A stretch of DNA of 64,000 nt, from the NCBI GenBank assembly GCA_041399205.1, contig JAWKTK010000022.1:1-64000 (forward strand), in the 5' to 3' direction. Both the position numbers and the translations under genes were made by a program. Below, in pieces: positions 35,318-47,222 of this stretch (position 1 is the first letter of the stretch; each line of letters starts with the position of its first letter). The notes beneath the pieces were generated by a model, which had not been told where the DNA came from, did no database searches, and saw only the letters and a program-made list of their open reading frames with translations. The stretch is from JAGQOZ01 sp041399205 (GTDB taxonomy: Bacteria; Planctomycetota; Planctomycetia; Pirellulales; Pirellulaceae).

Positions 35318-38300
35318 ATGACTCGACGAACCAACAACCGCAAACCCCGACGCACTCGACGACAACGCAACGCCAAACGCCAGTACATGGGCGAACGGTT
35401 AGAGGATCGGAGGCTGTTGGCGGCGGATCTTCAGCTAGTGGCGGACATCAACATCGGCGCCAGCAGTTCTGGAATAGCCGACCTGACACTTGTCGGTGAC
35501 AATCTCTTCTTTACGGCTGACGACGGGACAGGAAATTCGATTTGGCAGCACGCGCCCTCGACCGGTCTCACTGAACAGTTGCTTGACCCCGGCACGTCGC
35601 AGCCCCTCATGGGCGTCGATCTCCGTGCCTACCAAGATCAGCTCGTGTTTGGTGGCGTCACAGGATCGGAAGGGTTATACAGCTACGATCCCGGGACTCA
35701 TTCGCTATCGCAGCTATCCACCATCTACTCGGCAGAGGCAACGGTCGTTGGTGACAGCGTCTTCTTTCGAGCTGACGATGGCAACGTGGGCGAAGAACTG
35801 TGGCGGTACGATGCGGGCGGCACGGTTTCGCTCGTGTCAGATCTCGACGCGAGTCCCACGTCTAGCAACATGGACCGGTTGATTCCCGGAACGAACAATC
35901 TCTATTTCTGGGCTCAATACAACACGACCGATGCCACGCTGGGAGTCAATAATCTTTACCGTGTCGACGTGGCGACGAACGTGCTGACCCACGTATTTTC
36001 GACGGATCACCTCTTCGACGGGGAACCACCGCTGAACATGGTGGCAGATACCGCGGTCGTTGGAGGTCAAGTTTACTATCCCTTCCTGGACTTGAATCAA
36101 TTCGAGTTTTCTTTCGCCGACAATGAACTAGGTTTCGGCGATTCCAACTATCTGAACATCAACGAATTCGACGTGGAATTGGACAATCTCGGCTATCAGA
36201 ACGACGGCTCGTTCGGCTACTCATCGAGCGATCCGTTTGATCTGGTTGAGCTCGGGGGCAAATGTATTTCACGGCGTCGCGGACCATTCCCACATTCGAA
36301 GGCATCGACGACAACGGAGAAACCGTCCCGGTAGACAGCAGCGGTTTTCCACTGGACCCCAATCACCCTTTCGTTATCCAGCACTACTACATTTCGGGCA
36401 GCTACGAGTACCGTGGCATTGTGGAGCTGGATCCCAGCAATAACTCGCATGAGTTCGTGGTCGGCGAGCGGACGTCACCGACTGACTCACCGCTGTTCGA
36501 CGTCGGTCTTGGCGGTGACCTACAGGCCCTTGGAGACAAACTCTTGTTCCGAGACGGCGGAAGCTATGGTCAGGGCGGGCTCTGGACCTACGATCCCGTT
36601 ACAGGGACCACGGAGCAACTGCATGCTGCCCCTCAGATTCATAACCACGTGAGCCTAGACGAAGGATCCGTCACGACGCTTGGATCAGCGATCTATTTGG
36701 CGTTCAGCGATGTGGCAACGGGGAATGAACTCTACGTACTATCCGAAGCCACTCCTCCGTCAGCCAACGCCGGCGGTCCTTATACGGGCACGGAAGGCGC
36801 AGGCATCACGTTAGACGGCACTGGATCTGCTGATGCGGAAACGCCTGCCGCGTCGCTAATTTACGAATGGGACCTCGACTACGACGGCTCGACGTTTCAA
36901 GTCGACACAACAGGCGTTCAGCCGACCGTCAACTTCGAGGATGACTTCGCCACTCGCAATATCGCCTTGCGCGTCACCGACCCCGGCGGGTTGAGCGATC
37001 TCGCCGTTACCACTTTGACCGTGCAGAACGCCCCACCCGTGATTCTGTCACTGCCTGACGCGACGGGGAAAGCCGGCCAAGCGGTGACGTTCTCGGTCAG
37101 CGCCAGTGATCCGGGCGTCAACGATTCTCTGACCTACAGCTGGGATTTTGGCCAAGGCGATCCGCAGAGTGGAGTGAATCTCGTTTCACCCACGCACACC
37201 TATTCCGCTTCCGGCACCTACAACGGCACATTGACGGTTACCGACGATGCGGGCGAAAGTGTGCAAGGTAGCTTTGCGGTTGTGATCGCGGAAGCGGCGT
37301 ACGACGATCCGCGTGCTGCGCGATTGGAAATCGGGCCGTCGGATGCGCAGATCACCATGAGCCAACAGGTCAGTTATTCGTCCACCGATACGGTTTCATT
37401 CGACTATCGTTTCACCGGCGAACCGGGTTACATTCTTGTCGATCTTGATGGCTCCACTGTCAATGGCAGCAACCCCAGCAATGGGCCGCTTGGTGGTGAC
37501 TACCAAACGGTTTCCTTACCGCTATCTTCGTTTCCAGGCAGCAGTGATGCCACGCTGCGATTCCGCATTTCTGGCGATCCGGGTACCTCGGTCGAGATCG
37601 ACAATGTGCGGATTAGTGGCCGGCTCGTTCCTAACGGCGACTTCCAACTCGATTTGGTTGGCTGGACGACGAACGAAGCTGACGGTGTGATCGAAACGGT
37701 CGATATCCTGCCGAATCAAGCGCCACAATTCAGCGACGCGACCTTGCCCATCGAGGAGAATACTTTTCTCGCTGGTATTCTGGCGGCCATTGACAATGAG
37801 CAACCCTCTGACACTCTCACGTACACCCTGACGGGCGCCGGCCCGGATGATGCGCTGTTCACGATCAGGCCCGGGGCACGCTTGTCATTCTTGACCGCCC
37901 CCGACTATGAAGCGCCCTCCGATGCCGACGGAGACAACAGCTACGTCATCGAGGTGCAAGCCACCGACGCGATCGGCCAGAGTGACATCGCAACGATCAC
38001 CATTGATGTCGCCGATTCCGCCTCCGCCGTCCCAGGCCTCGCACCGCTGGACACCTATCACCGGGTCTTTGCCACAAATATCCAGACAAGACTTACAACG
38101 AGCCGAAGGGTCCCACCAAGCCTTCCCAGTTTTGGGGGCATTGAAGCGGCAAGCTGGGTTGTTACCTACTTCGCTTTCAGAGCTGGGGTCTTGAAGGATT
38201 GGAACGGTTCGGATGTTGTTTATCGCGCGGCCCTCTCCGACGGGACGGCGAATGCGATCGATCACACCAACGTCCAAGGACCGCTGTACAACATGCAGGA

Positions 38301-41300
38301 CGAGTTATTGGCGGTCGGCGCGGCAGACTTCTTTGACGGCCAGCTGTTAAACCCGATTGGATTCGATGAATTTGGTAGTCCGATTCCCGCTGGCCGGGAT
38401 GCGATGTGGTCGGGCAACAGCACGGGTGGCACCAATTACTCGGCGACGTGTGGAAACTGGGACCTGACAGGGGAAAGCATTACCTTTGCGGGAAGTGCGA
38501 ATAGTACCAACTGGTTGATAGGACCGACTCTACAGTGCGATAACGACAGCGCCCGCCTGCTGGCGGTCAGTCCTCCGTTGTTGGCGGCGTACGACGATCC
38601 GCGTGCTGCGCGATTGGAAGTTGGTGACGGACCGGCTTCCATTGAGAAAACGATCTTTTACGCACCCGCGTTCTCGATCGATCTCGATTACCGACTCGAG
38701 GGTCCGCCCGGCGAACTCGTTGTCACCGTTGCTGGCTTTGAGGTGGGACGGTTCTCTGCGTCATCAGGAACTGATTTTGTCAGCGAAAGAATTGACTTGG
38801 ACATTCTGCCGGGCAGCGGTTTTGGGCCGATGCAGTTGACGCTCGTCGGTCCGCAGGGAGCTTCCGTGTTGATCGACAACATCGAGATATCTCCCATCTC
38901 ACTTGGCAACGGCGGTTTTCAAACCGACCTCGACACGTGGACCGCAAACGTCGGCACAGGCATCGCCGAAACGGTTCCCTTGCCTTACGTCCACCCCGTG
39001 TTACCCCCGATCGCCGTGAACGATGTCTTCGCCACGTCCGAGGACGACACGCTATGGGTTGGTAGTGAGAGCGGTCTTCTCGTCAACGATATGCCGCGAC
39101 GGCAGCAAACCTCTTCATATCAGCAGTTGATGGGCAGAGTATCCTGGCCGATCAGCCCTTTGAATTCGCCTCCGCGGCACTTGACCCGACGCTTCCAGCG
39201 AATACGGAAGCATTAATGAAACCACTTTTTTGGCGTTCGATTTGAATTGACTGAACCGCTTGACGTCGATCGCGTAGGCGGCAACTTTCAGTATTTCTCT
39301 GGTACTGGACCTTTCGCAGCCATCGTTCAACTCGATAGCCAGAACGACTTACCAGACTCGGTCGATCTGTCGACCCCAGACGTGCTTGCGACAACCGTTG
39401 TGCCATTGGCTCCCCAGAACGAGGAGATAAACGCGGCGATCTGGATATCGAATTGCAACCCGGTTGGTACGCACTGATGTTTGGCACGGGTAAGTTCGGA
39501 TCGACGGGAAGCACTGTAGTTCAGCTCAATAACGACCCGCTCCTCACGCATAATGACTATCTTTACGCCCGACTTAGCATCCCGGAATACTTCCCTGTCA
39601 GCCAGGCAACATCCATCTGGAAAGCCCGTTTCGTGCTGGAAGGAACTACCGCACAAGACGGGTTTGATGCCTGATCTGCCGCCATCGGTGGTCACACCGG
39701 ACGGCAGTTTCACCTACAATCCGAACGGGCAGTTCGAATCGCTGGCGATCGGGGAAACGGCCACGGATTCGTTCACGGCCACCGTGACCGACAGTGTTGG
39801 TCTTGCAGCGCCCAAGGCACCGCGACCATCACGATTGACGGTGTCAATGACCCCGCGGTGATTTCGGGCCAAAGCCAACCTACCGGTGAAGATGTCACCA
39901 TCGTTGTACAACTGAGCATTATCGATCCGGATCTAAATCAAGCGTTCTTCGTGCCTCAAACGTCTGTCTCGGGTGCGTATGGAAGTTTCTCGGTGGATGC
40001 GAATGGCGCGTGGAGCTACGACCTGGATAACGTTCTGACGAACTCGTTGGACGATGGTGATTCGCCCATCGACAGCTTTGCAGTCCAATCGCTGGACGGC
40101 AGCGCCACGCAGACCATCGAGATTACGATCATTGGCGGAGCGGATGCGGATACAGATGGCGTGGACGATGCGATTGAGGACACGATCGGCGATGGAAATG
40201 CGGACGGTGTACCGGACAGCGAACAAGATAATGTGGCTTCGCTGCCGAATGCGGTCACCACGACGACCGTGACTTTGGCCGCCGCAAGTGGTTTGAATCT
40301 GGTCAATGTGATCGCGTCGGATCCGCAGTTGCTGGACGAACAACCTCCTGCTGACGTTCAGTTGCCGATTGGTTTGTTGCAGTTCACGGTGATAGTGGAC
40401 GAAGGAGCCGCGGCCGACGTTCGTTTGTATTACGATTCGTCTGAACCGGTCAATGCGATCTACAAGTATGGACCGATTGGTGGTGGCGATTCGGGCTACT
40501 ATCTGTTTGACGAGATCGATTTTGGCATCGACGAATTCGGCAACAGTTTTGTCGAATTGCATCTCGTGGATGGCGGTGCAGGCGACGCGGATGGACTGGC
40601 GAACGGCCAGATTGTCGATCCCGTTGGTTTGGCGTTGGCCCCTGGGATGGGTGACGACTTTGTCACCACTGCCGAAGATCAGCCGCTGTCGATCGATCCA
40701 ACCGCGAACGATGTGCTGTCGAATCCCATCACGATTGATTCGGTCGGTGAAGCAGCACACGGGACGACGTCGATCAATGTGGACGGGACCGTTTTGTATC
40801 AGCCGAACGAAAACTTCTTTGGCAATGATGCGTTTACCTACTCGGTCACGGATGCAAATGGCTTTTCCGGAACTGCGGCTGTCTACGTGACGGTGCTGCC
40901 GGTGAATGATGCTCCGACCATTCAAATTTCTACGACGGATGCCACCAAGTCTGAGGGGCAGCAGGCAACGGCGACAGGTCTGTTTGGCGATATTGATCCG
41001 GGCGAACTGTTTGAATTGTCTGCGTCCATTGGTGACATCCAAGACAACGGTGATGGAACGTGGAGCTGGTTCTACACGCCGACCGATGGCCCAGACGAAA
41101 CACAGACGGTGGTCATTGGTGTGACAGATGGCGATGTGTTGTCGACGACCGAATTTCCGCTGGTTGTGAACAACGTACCGGTTGCCTTTGAAGCTGGCGA
41201 AGATGCGGCATTGGTTCCAGCCGACGAAGGTGTTTTCGTTCGAACCGGGATCGCGTTTACGGATCCTGGCACTGACGAATGGACTGGCACGGTAGACTAC

Positions 41301-43055
41301 GGCGACGGCACTGGCGATCAAGCGCTGACGGTAGATTCGGATGGCAAGACCTTTGACCTGTCGCACACGTATACCACCGAAGGCACCTTTACCGTGACGG
41401 TTCGCCTGAAGGACGATGATTCCGATTTCGTTACTGATTCGTTTGCCGTATCCGTGATTCTGAACCAACCGCCCGTGGCTAACGACGATACGTTGGCGGT
41501 AAACGAAGACGACGGCTCGGTTGATCTGACAGGTGTGTTGGGGGATGCCGAATTCGGCCTGCTTGGCAATGATTCCGATCCCGATGGCGATGACGTGGTC
41601 ATTATCTCAATTGACGATTCGCAGATTTCGCGAGGTTCGATCCAGTTGGTCGACGGGCGAGTGGTCTTTGATCCGAACGGTGAATTCGAAGCATTGGCGT
41701 TCGGTGAATCGGATACCCAAGAATTGGTTTACACGATTGCAGACCCCAGCGGCGAAACGAGCTCCGCGACGGCAGCGATTGTGGTGGAAGGAGCCAATGA
41801 CGGTCCGACCATTTCTGTTGACGATGCGACAGTGACGGTGGACGAAGGTCAAACGGCAGAAAATATTGGTTCGTTTGGCGACGTTGATGGCAGTGATACG
41901 CTGATTCTGTCTGCGTCTGAGGGAGTGGTTCGGGATACGGGCGACGGACGCTGGGCGTGGAGTTGGGACACCCAAGATGGGCCGGTCGATAGTCAATTGG
42001 TGACGATCACGGTGGCCGACGGTTTTGTTTCGTCCAGCGTTTCATTTCAACTGAACGTGACGAATGTTGCACCGCAGTTTCTGTCGTTAACTTCGAGCCA
42101 TCCGGATGTGGATCATCGATCGGACGACGGTGTGGTGACGATTGCCGGCGAATTTGATGATCCTGGTTCGTTCGATTCGCACGTCGTGACCATCGACTGG
42201 GGTGACGGAACGGTTTCCGAATTGTCATCCAGCGAAATTACCAATCGACAGTTCGCGGCAACGCATACGTATGGTTCGGGCGGTGTTTTTGATATTTCCG
42301 TACGGATTGCGGACAACGGCGGTGATGTTGTGGAACAGCGAACGACGGCGGTGGTCGCGGGAATGGGACTGGTCGGCCACACTTTGTTCTTTGTGGGGAC
42401 CGAAGGCCGAGACTTCATTAGCGTGCGAGAATCGGGCGGAAATTCACGAGTCCAATGGAACGTTGCCGGCAGTGCAGCTCGAGTAGATCATGTTCCAACG
42501 GACGCGATTGATCGAATGGAGTTCTATACGTTTGATGGACACGATCATATTCAAATTCGCGACCACCAGGGACGCGCCGTCTATATTGATGCTGGTGATG
42601 GTCACAATCAGATTTCGACGGAAGGATCGTTAGATACCGTGTTCGCCGGATCCGGAAATGACGCGATTGATACGGGCGATGGAAATGATGTGGTGTTTGC
42701 CGGAGCGGGTGATGATCGAGTAAACTCGGGACGAGGCAATGACATCGTTTCCGGATTGGCAGGTGATGATCGCATCTGGGGCGGCGACGGCCACGATTTG
42801 CTGCTGGGCGGTGACGGTCGGGATCGGATTTATGGAGACGATGGTGATGACTTGTTGTTGTCCGACTATGTCGAAAATGAATTGCACGCGTTGGCGTTAG
42901 AGCAGGCCTTGATCGAATGGACCGTCAATGATGATATCGCGGCCGCGTTGGCCGAATTGGGCGCTACATCCGATGATGACGATGCGGATCGTTTGTACGG
43001 AAACCGAGGCGATGACGCGTTGTTCGGCGGCGATGGCGATCGGTTGCGAGACTAG
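35318..43055 (+). CDS. Giant multidomain planctomycete surface protein, frameshifted as read
   Basis: ATG 35318 opens a basic leader and the planctomycete extracellular motif GERLEDRRLLAADLQ, used for export. Domains in order: ELW-type repeats (DDGNVGEELWRYDAGG); PKD-like domains (NAGGPYTGTEGAGITLDGTG, DPGVNDSLTYSWDFGQGDPQ); two copies of a module starting AAYDDPRAARLE; a cadherin-like segment; a module with SDGTANAIDHTN; VCBS/cadherin-like repeats (DGSFTYNPNGQFESL); further PKD-like repeats; and hemolysin-type calcium-binding repeats (GNDVVFAGAGDDRVNSG, GGDGRDRIYGDDGDDLL). The frame is lost near 36250, 39095, 39215-39232, 39430, 39685 and 39805, each consistent with missing bases. Repaired, the protein is about 2,580 residues, calcium-binding and extracellular. 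It may serve adhesion or cell-surface structure. Confidence 0.85.
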
Positions 43056-43066
43056 TTGGTGGGGCG

Positions 43067-43134
43067 GTTCGTAGTCCCGCCTTCAGGCGGAAAACGGCTG
43101 TAAAAACATTCCGCCTAAAGGCGGGACTACGAAC
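43067..43134. terminator. Inverted GTTCGTAGTCCCGCC repeats, possible bidirectional terminator
   Basis: The 25-base arms at 43067-43091 and 43110-43134 are reverse complements with one mismatch, separated by 18 bases containing an A run. They lie between the convergent ends of the giant surface gene and ccsBA, where a hairpin could stop transcripts from both sides. Each arm is also a copy of the repeat at 9432-9505, so this may be a mobile repeat rather than a dedicated terminator. Confidence 0.6.
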
Positions 43135-43202
43135 GACTTACGCTGCCAGAAACGATAATGCGTCGCTGTCCGGCTAGGACGCGGGTTCGAACCGCATATC
43201 AA

Positions 43203-46200
43203 TCAACTGGTTGTCGAAGATTCGCTTTCTGCGCTGCGGCGTCGGTAGCTCCACCAGAATTCGGTCGGAATGCTGCCAACAATCATGATGGTCAAGAATG
43301 TCCCGGCGGCATACATCAGCCAGCGAAGCACGCCTTCCGTAAAGCCATAGGAATGGAGTCCGGCGCCCAATTCGTTGACGCCAAACCAAGACCACGCGGT
43401 CACAATATTGCCACCTACGGCCAGAATCGCAAACCCGCGATCTCGAACCATCCCGCCCCAACGAGCGTGCAGCAAGATGGCATTCCATAACACAATGATC
43501 AAGGCGCCGTTTTCTTTGGGATCCCAACCCCAGAATCGTCCCCACGAATCATCGGCCCACAGTCCACCCAGCACCGTACCAAAGAAGCTGAACAGAATGG
43601 AAAAACATGTGATGCCATACATCATTTGGTACAGACACTTGGCTGTCTTCTGATTCAGTTTAGGACTAAAGATTCCCATCAGAATAAACAGGATTCCCAC
43701 GGCACCGGCCAAGAACGTGGTGGCGTAGCCTAAGGTGATACAAACCACGTGCGTGGCCAACCAAAACTGCGTATCCAAAACGGCGACCAGTACTTCAAAC
43801 GTGTCTCCGTCTCCAGCTAAGAAGTGCGCAATCATCAACGTGCAGAACCCAGAAATGGAAGCCAGAATGCTAGGCCATGTGGGATAGAAGTATTCGAATA
43901 TCAGGCCACCCAAAACAATGGCCCAACCAATGAATACTGCGGACGAATAGAGGTTGGTCACCGGAGGTCGTCCCGAAATGTAAATTCTGGCAATCAATGC
44001 CAACGTATGAACAACGGCTGTTACTACTAAGACAGCATAGCCGCTTCGTCGGAGCGATTGTCCCCAGCCAGCCGAGCCCAATCCCACCAATAAACCGGTG
44101 GCAATCACAACAAAGGCAAACAGATCAAGCCACATGGACCACAAGAACGGAGCCGACCGATTGAAGAACGTTTCGAACGATAGGAATCCACCAAAATTCT
44201 TGGCTACAAATCGGCTCATTGCCGAAGGTGACGCCTGAAGTTCTTCCACATTCGAACCGTCAAGAAACGTCTGATAGTCGCGAACACTTTGGTTGAATTC
44301 TTCAGGTTTGTTCTGAGCGTAATACACCAAGATCGAATTGACCGATGCGAACGACGGATTCAATTCCATCCCAAAATCACTCAGCAAACGTTGCATCGGC
44401 CACGCCAACGAATACGCTTGCCACTGGTTTCCGGTAGGCAACAGCGGGTTTTCCGCAGGTGCCACGACTAACGGTGGTTGCAGTTGTTTGAATTCCTGTT
44501 CCTGCTGTGCCAATTGTTGTCGAAACGCGTTCAGTTGAGCCATGCCTTCCGGCGTCTTCATCTGATCAGGCGAAGTAATCTGCGGCGGAAAGACTTGCGG
44601 CTGAAATGCAATCTTTAGCTTTTGGATTTGCTGCAGTTTCTGTGCTAGGTCCATTAGCTTCTTTTCGTAGTGACTCAGTTCGGCCGTATCTTTGGCTCGA
44701 GCTTCCTTCACCGCTGCGTCAAAGGCTTCCAACTGTGGTGCAATTTCGCTGATGGAATAGCGATAGCCTTTGCGACGCTCCATGCCCAATAGCTCCAGCA
44801 CTTCCAAGTCGGTAATTCGGATCACTCGATGCTGCTGCCATTGATTGGCATCGTTGATCATGTCCAACAGCCAGCGAATTGCAGGTTGGCGATCGTGCGT
44901 CAGCTTGTGAACGGCCGATTCGACTTCCAATATTGGCTTGTCCACTTTTTGCGTGACCAGTTCGACTAGCTTCGCCACATCGACATACTTTTCGCCGGTG
45001 GCCGGTTGCTGCACCGCGCCGTCTAAATCTGCTTCCGAAACGGCCGGCCATTTCTGCGAAATCTGCTTTTTGATTTCGGGCCACTCGGCCATCAATTGCG
45101 CATCGGTTAGCTGGCCAGAAAACGTTTCTCGTTCACTCAACACTCGCAGATTGTTCCTGGCCAACGTGTCCCACGGTTTGATTCGCCCTTGATAGATCAC
45201 AGGCAAACGTCCGGCCGCAGCCAAGTCCATGGCAGCTGGTTCCAGCTTTTTCGGAGACGCAACCTTGTAATACATGCCAGCGGCCAGCAACGCAAATACC
45301 GCCGGCACAATCCACTTTTGGGTCGAAGTCAATTGGACGTCGGACACGGTGCTAACCGGCTTGTAGTTGGCTAAAGTCAAGATGAAATGGTACGTCATGC
45401 CGATGATCGAAATCATGCACGACACATACGGAATCATCCAACCGTGATTCTTGACCACTTGCAGCGTAGATGTTTCTTGGCCGGTAAACGGATCCATAAA
45501 ATAGTTGGTCTGATAGAACGTTTCACCACTAAAACGCAGCGGGTTGTTCATCCAGATCTTACGAACGTCCGTTTCACCGTTGATGGAAATGGTGGACTCG
45601 TAGGCCCTAGCCATCGTCGTTCCCAAATAGTCTTTCTTGGCGACATCAATCAGCTTGATTTCATACGGTTTGTACAACCGCTTGAATCGCAGCTGAATGT
45701 CATACGTTTGGCCCGCCACGTCAAAACGTTGAGCGTCAAAATTCAGTTCAGCGCCACCTCGAACAAACAACTGGCTCTGTGACAACAGATAGACACCCAA
45801 GTCTTTGTCTTGATCGTCTTTGATGCGAACGTAGACCGCAGCCAAGTCGACGGAATCACTCTTGACGCCAGACGCAGCCTTCATTTCATCTGCGTGCCAC
45901 CGCTGGCCATTGCCTTGTATTTGGTCCGCAAATTTTTCGCTCGATCCTTGTTCGATTCGCGAGTTCCGCAAGAATTCAACCACTTCGATTCGAAAAGGCA
46001 GACCGTCCAGTTCTACCGTAGCGCCGTTAGCAAATTCGGTTGTCTTGGCGTTTCTGGTCAGCGGGATCGCGCGTATGTCGTCTTTGCCGGGGTATTCCGA
46101 ATTGTTCGAATCAATCACCGCCAGTTCCAGGCTGCGAATGTCCTGAGCGTAGGCGCGAGTTTCGCCTTCCGTGATGGTGATTTGTTGTTCCACGTCATAT

Positions 46201-47177
46201 TGACTGACAAACCACTGGCCGAACATCATCAGGCCAATGCCCAAATGCAGCACGACCACACCTGCTTTGCGGCGGTACAGTAGAACTGCGCCGACCATCA
46301 ACACAACCCCTGCGGCGGCGCCTTGGATCAACTGCCAGACAATGCGCATGGCGGATGGACCAATGTAGGTGCGGTCACCTGTGACCCACAGCCAACCAGA
46401 AACCACGGCCAGAATGATTCCTGCCGCGCCTGAACAGACACGTAACGTACTTGACGCTCGCTGACCCGGCTTGGCCGCAAATGCATACAGGATTTCTGCG
46501 CAGGCGAGTGCCGAAAGGCCGGCTTTGACGAACGACCAAAGTTGTTCCAGCGGAATTGGTGGTTCTCCTTGCAGCCCTTCTTGATCGTGTCCGGCAGTAA
46601 TAATGAAATAAGTCAACAGCAAGCCAGTCGCGACAATGCCTAGCCCTGTCCACAAACGAGTTCCCTGTGCTTGAATGCGATAGCGCAACGCGTGCGCCGC
46701 CGCTAGATTGGCAAACATCAACATGCCGATCAGCGCGCCGCCGGGAAAAGTGAAACCGTTGGTCAGCCAATTGGAAACGGCCAACCAACCGCTGTAACCT
46801 AGGATCACGCCGGGAAGAAAAATGGTACCGGTTCGCGTTTTTCCGTTGGCACCCACCAAGCCGGCTGAAAGAAAACCGAGTGCGGCAATGATGCCAGCGA
46901 GTCGTTGACCGGCCATTTCTTCGGACAGATCGGGCATCCACGTTCGCGGAAACAAGACTTTGGCTGGTACGTGAGCAATCCAAAATGGCTTGAAATACTC
47001 CTCCATCACCAGCCAAATATCGTTATCCACTTGGGCGAATGTGCCAATCAAGATGATGGCAATTGCAAAGCCGAACAAAGTCACGGTCAGCTTCAACGAA
47101 GCCAACGGCTTGAGGATGGTTCGGACGATATCGGTGAGCGAACGTGATGGCGTAACCGAGTTAGTTTCGACACTCAT
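43203..47177 (-). CDS. ccsBA: Cytochrome c biogenesis ResB-CcsA fusion (System II CcsBA)
   Basis: This 1,324-residue membrane protein has a ResB/CcsB-like N-terminal half with helices near residues 28-50, 95-175 and 240-300 and a periplasmic domain. After a long hydrophilic middle (about 690-1020) comes a CcsA half with many helices and the tryptophan-rich heme-handling motif WGRFWGWDPKENGALIIVLW. It should export heme and attach it to CXXCH cytochromes in the periplasm, which fits the organism's many PSCyt proteins. ATG 47177 fits the N-terminus. A lipoprotein-like gene ends 45 bases upstream. The middle insertion is larger than in typical CcsBA proteins of about 1,000 residues or fewer. Confidence 0.92.
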   Translation of the reverse strand: MSVETNSVTPSRSLTDIVRTILKPLASLKLTVTLFGFAIAIILIGTFAQVDNDIWLVMEEYFKPFWIAHVPAKVLFPRTWMPDLSEEMAGQRLAGIIAALGFLSAGLVGANGKTRTGTIFLPGVILGYSGWLAVSNWLTNGFTFPGGALIGMLMFANLAAAHALRYRIQAQGTRLWTGLGIVATGLLLTYFIITAGHDQEGLQGEPPIPLEQLWSFVKAGLSALACAEILYAFAAKPGQRASSTLRVCSGAAGIILAVVSGWLWVTGDRTYIGPSAMRIVWQLIQGAAAGVVLMVGAVLLYRRKAGVVVLHLGIGLMMFGQWFVSQYDVEQQITITEGETRAYAQDIRSLELAVIDSNNSEYPGKDDIRAIPLTRNAKTTEFANGATVELDGLPFRIEVVEFLRNSRIEQGSSEKFADQIQGNGQRWHADEMKAASGVKSDSVDLAAVYVRIKDDQDKDLGVYLLSQSQLFVRGGAELNFDAQRFDVAGQTYDIQLRFKRLYKPYEIKLIDVAKKDYLGTTMARAYESTISINGETDVRKIWMNNPLRFSGETFYQTNYFMDPFTGQETSTLQVVKNHGWMIPYVSCMISIIGMTYHFILTLANYKPVSTVSDVQLTSTQKWIVPAVFALLAAGMYYKVASPKKLEPAAMDLAAAGRLPVIYQGRIKPWDTLARNNLRVLSERETFSGQLTDAQLMAEWPEIKKQISQKWPAVSEADLDGAVQQPATGEKYVDVAKLVELVTQKVDKPILEVESAVHKLTHDRQPAIRWLLDMINDANQWQQHRVIRITDLEVLELLGMERRKGYRYSISEIAPQLEAFDAAVKEARAKDTAELSHYEKKLMDLAQKLQQIQKLKIAFQPQVFPPQITSPDQMKTPEGMAQLNAFRQQLAQQEQEFKQLQPPLVVAPAENPLLPTGNQWQAYSLAWPMQRLLSDFGMELNPSFASVNSILVYYAQNKPEEFNQSVRDYQTFLDGSNVEELQASPSAMSRFVAKNFGGFLSFETFFNRSAPFLWSMWLDLFAFVVIATGLLVGLGSAGWGQSLRRSGYAVLVVTAVVHTLALIARIYISGRPPVTNLYSSAVFIGWAIVLGGLIFEYFYPTWPSILASISGFCTLMIAHFLAGDGDTFEVLVAVLDTQFWLATHVVCITLGYATTFLAGAVGILFILMGIFSPKLNQKTAKCLYQMMYGITCFSILFSFFGTVLGGLWADDSWGRFWGWDPKENGALIIVLWNAILLHARWGGMVRDRGFAILAVGGNIVTAWSWFGVNELGAGLHSYGFTEGVLRWLMYAAGTFLTIMIVGSIPTEFWWSYRRRSAESESSTTS

Positions 47178-47222
47178 GCTTATTCCATACTTGCGTTAAT
47201 GGTTCGAATTTCACGAACAGGA

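Noticed and set aside
39933..41468. Long open frame (511 codons) on the minus strand inside the giant surface gene
   Set aside because: Its translation is rich in R, I and V without domain features, and it mirrors the codon bias of the plus-strand calcium-binding repeats. The plus-strand frame carries recognisable domains.
43177..43197. tRNA T-arm-like sequence GCGGGTTCGAACCGC
   Set aside because: No acceptor stem, D arm or anticodon arm can be fitted around it, and it overlaps the start of the ccsBA 3' region.
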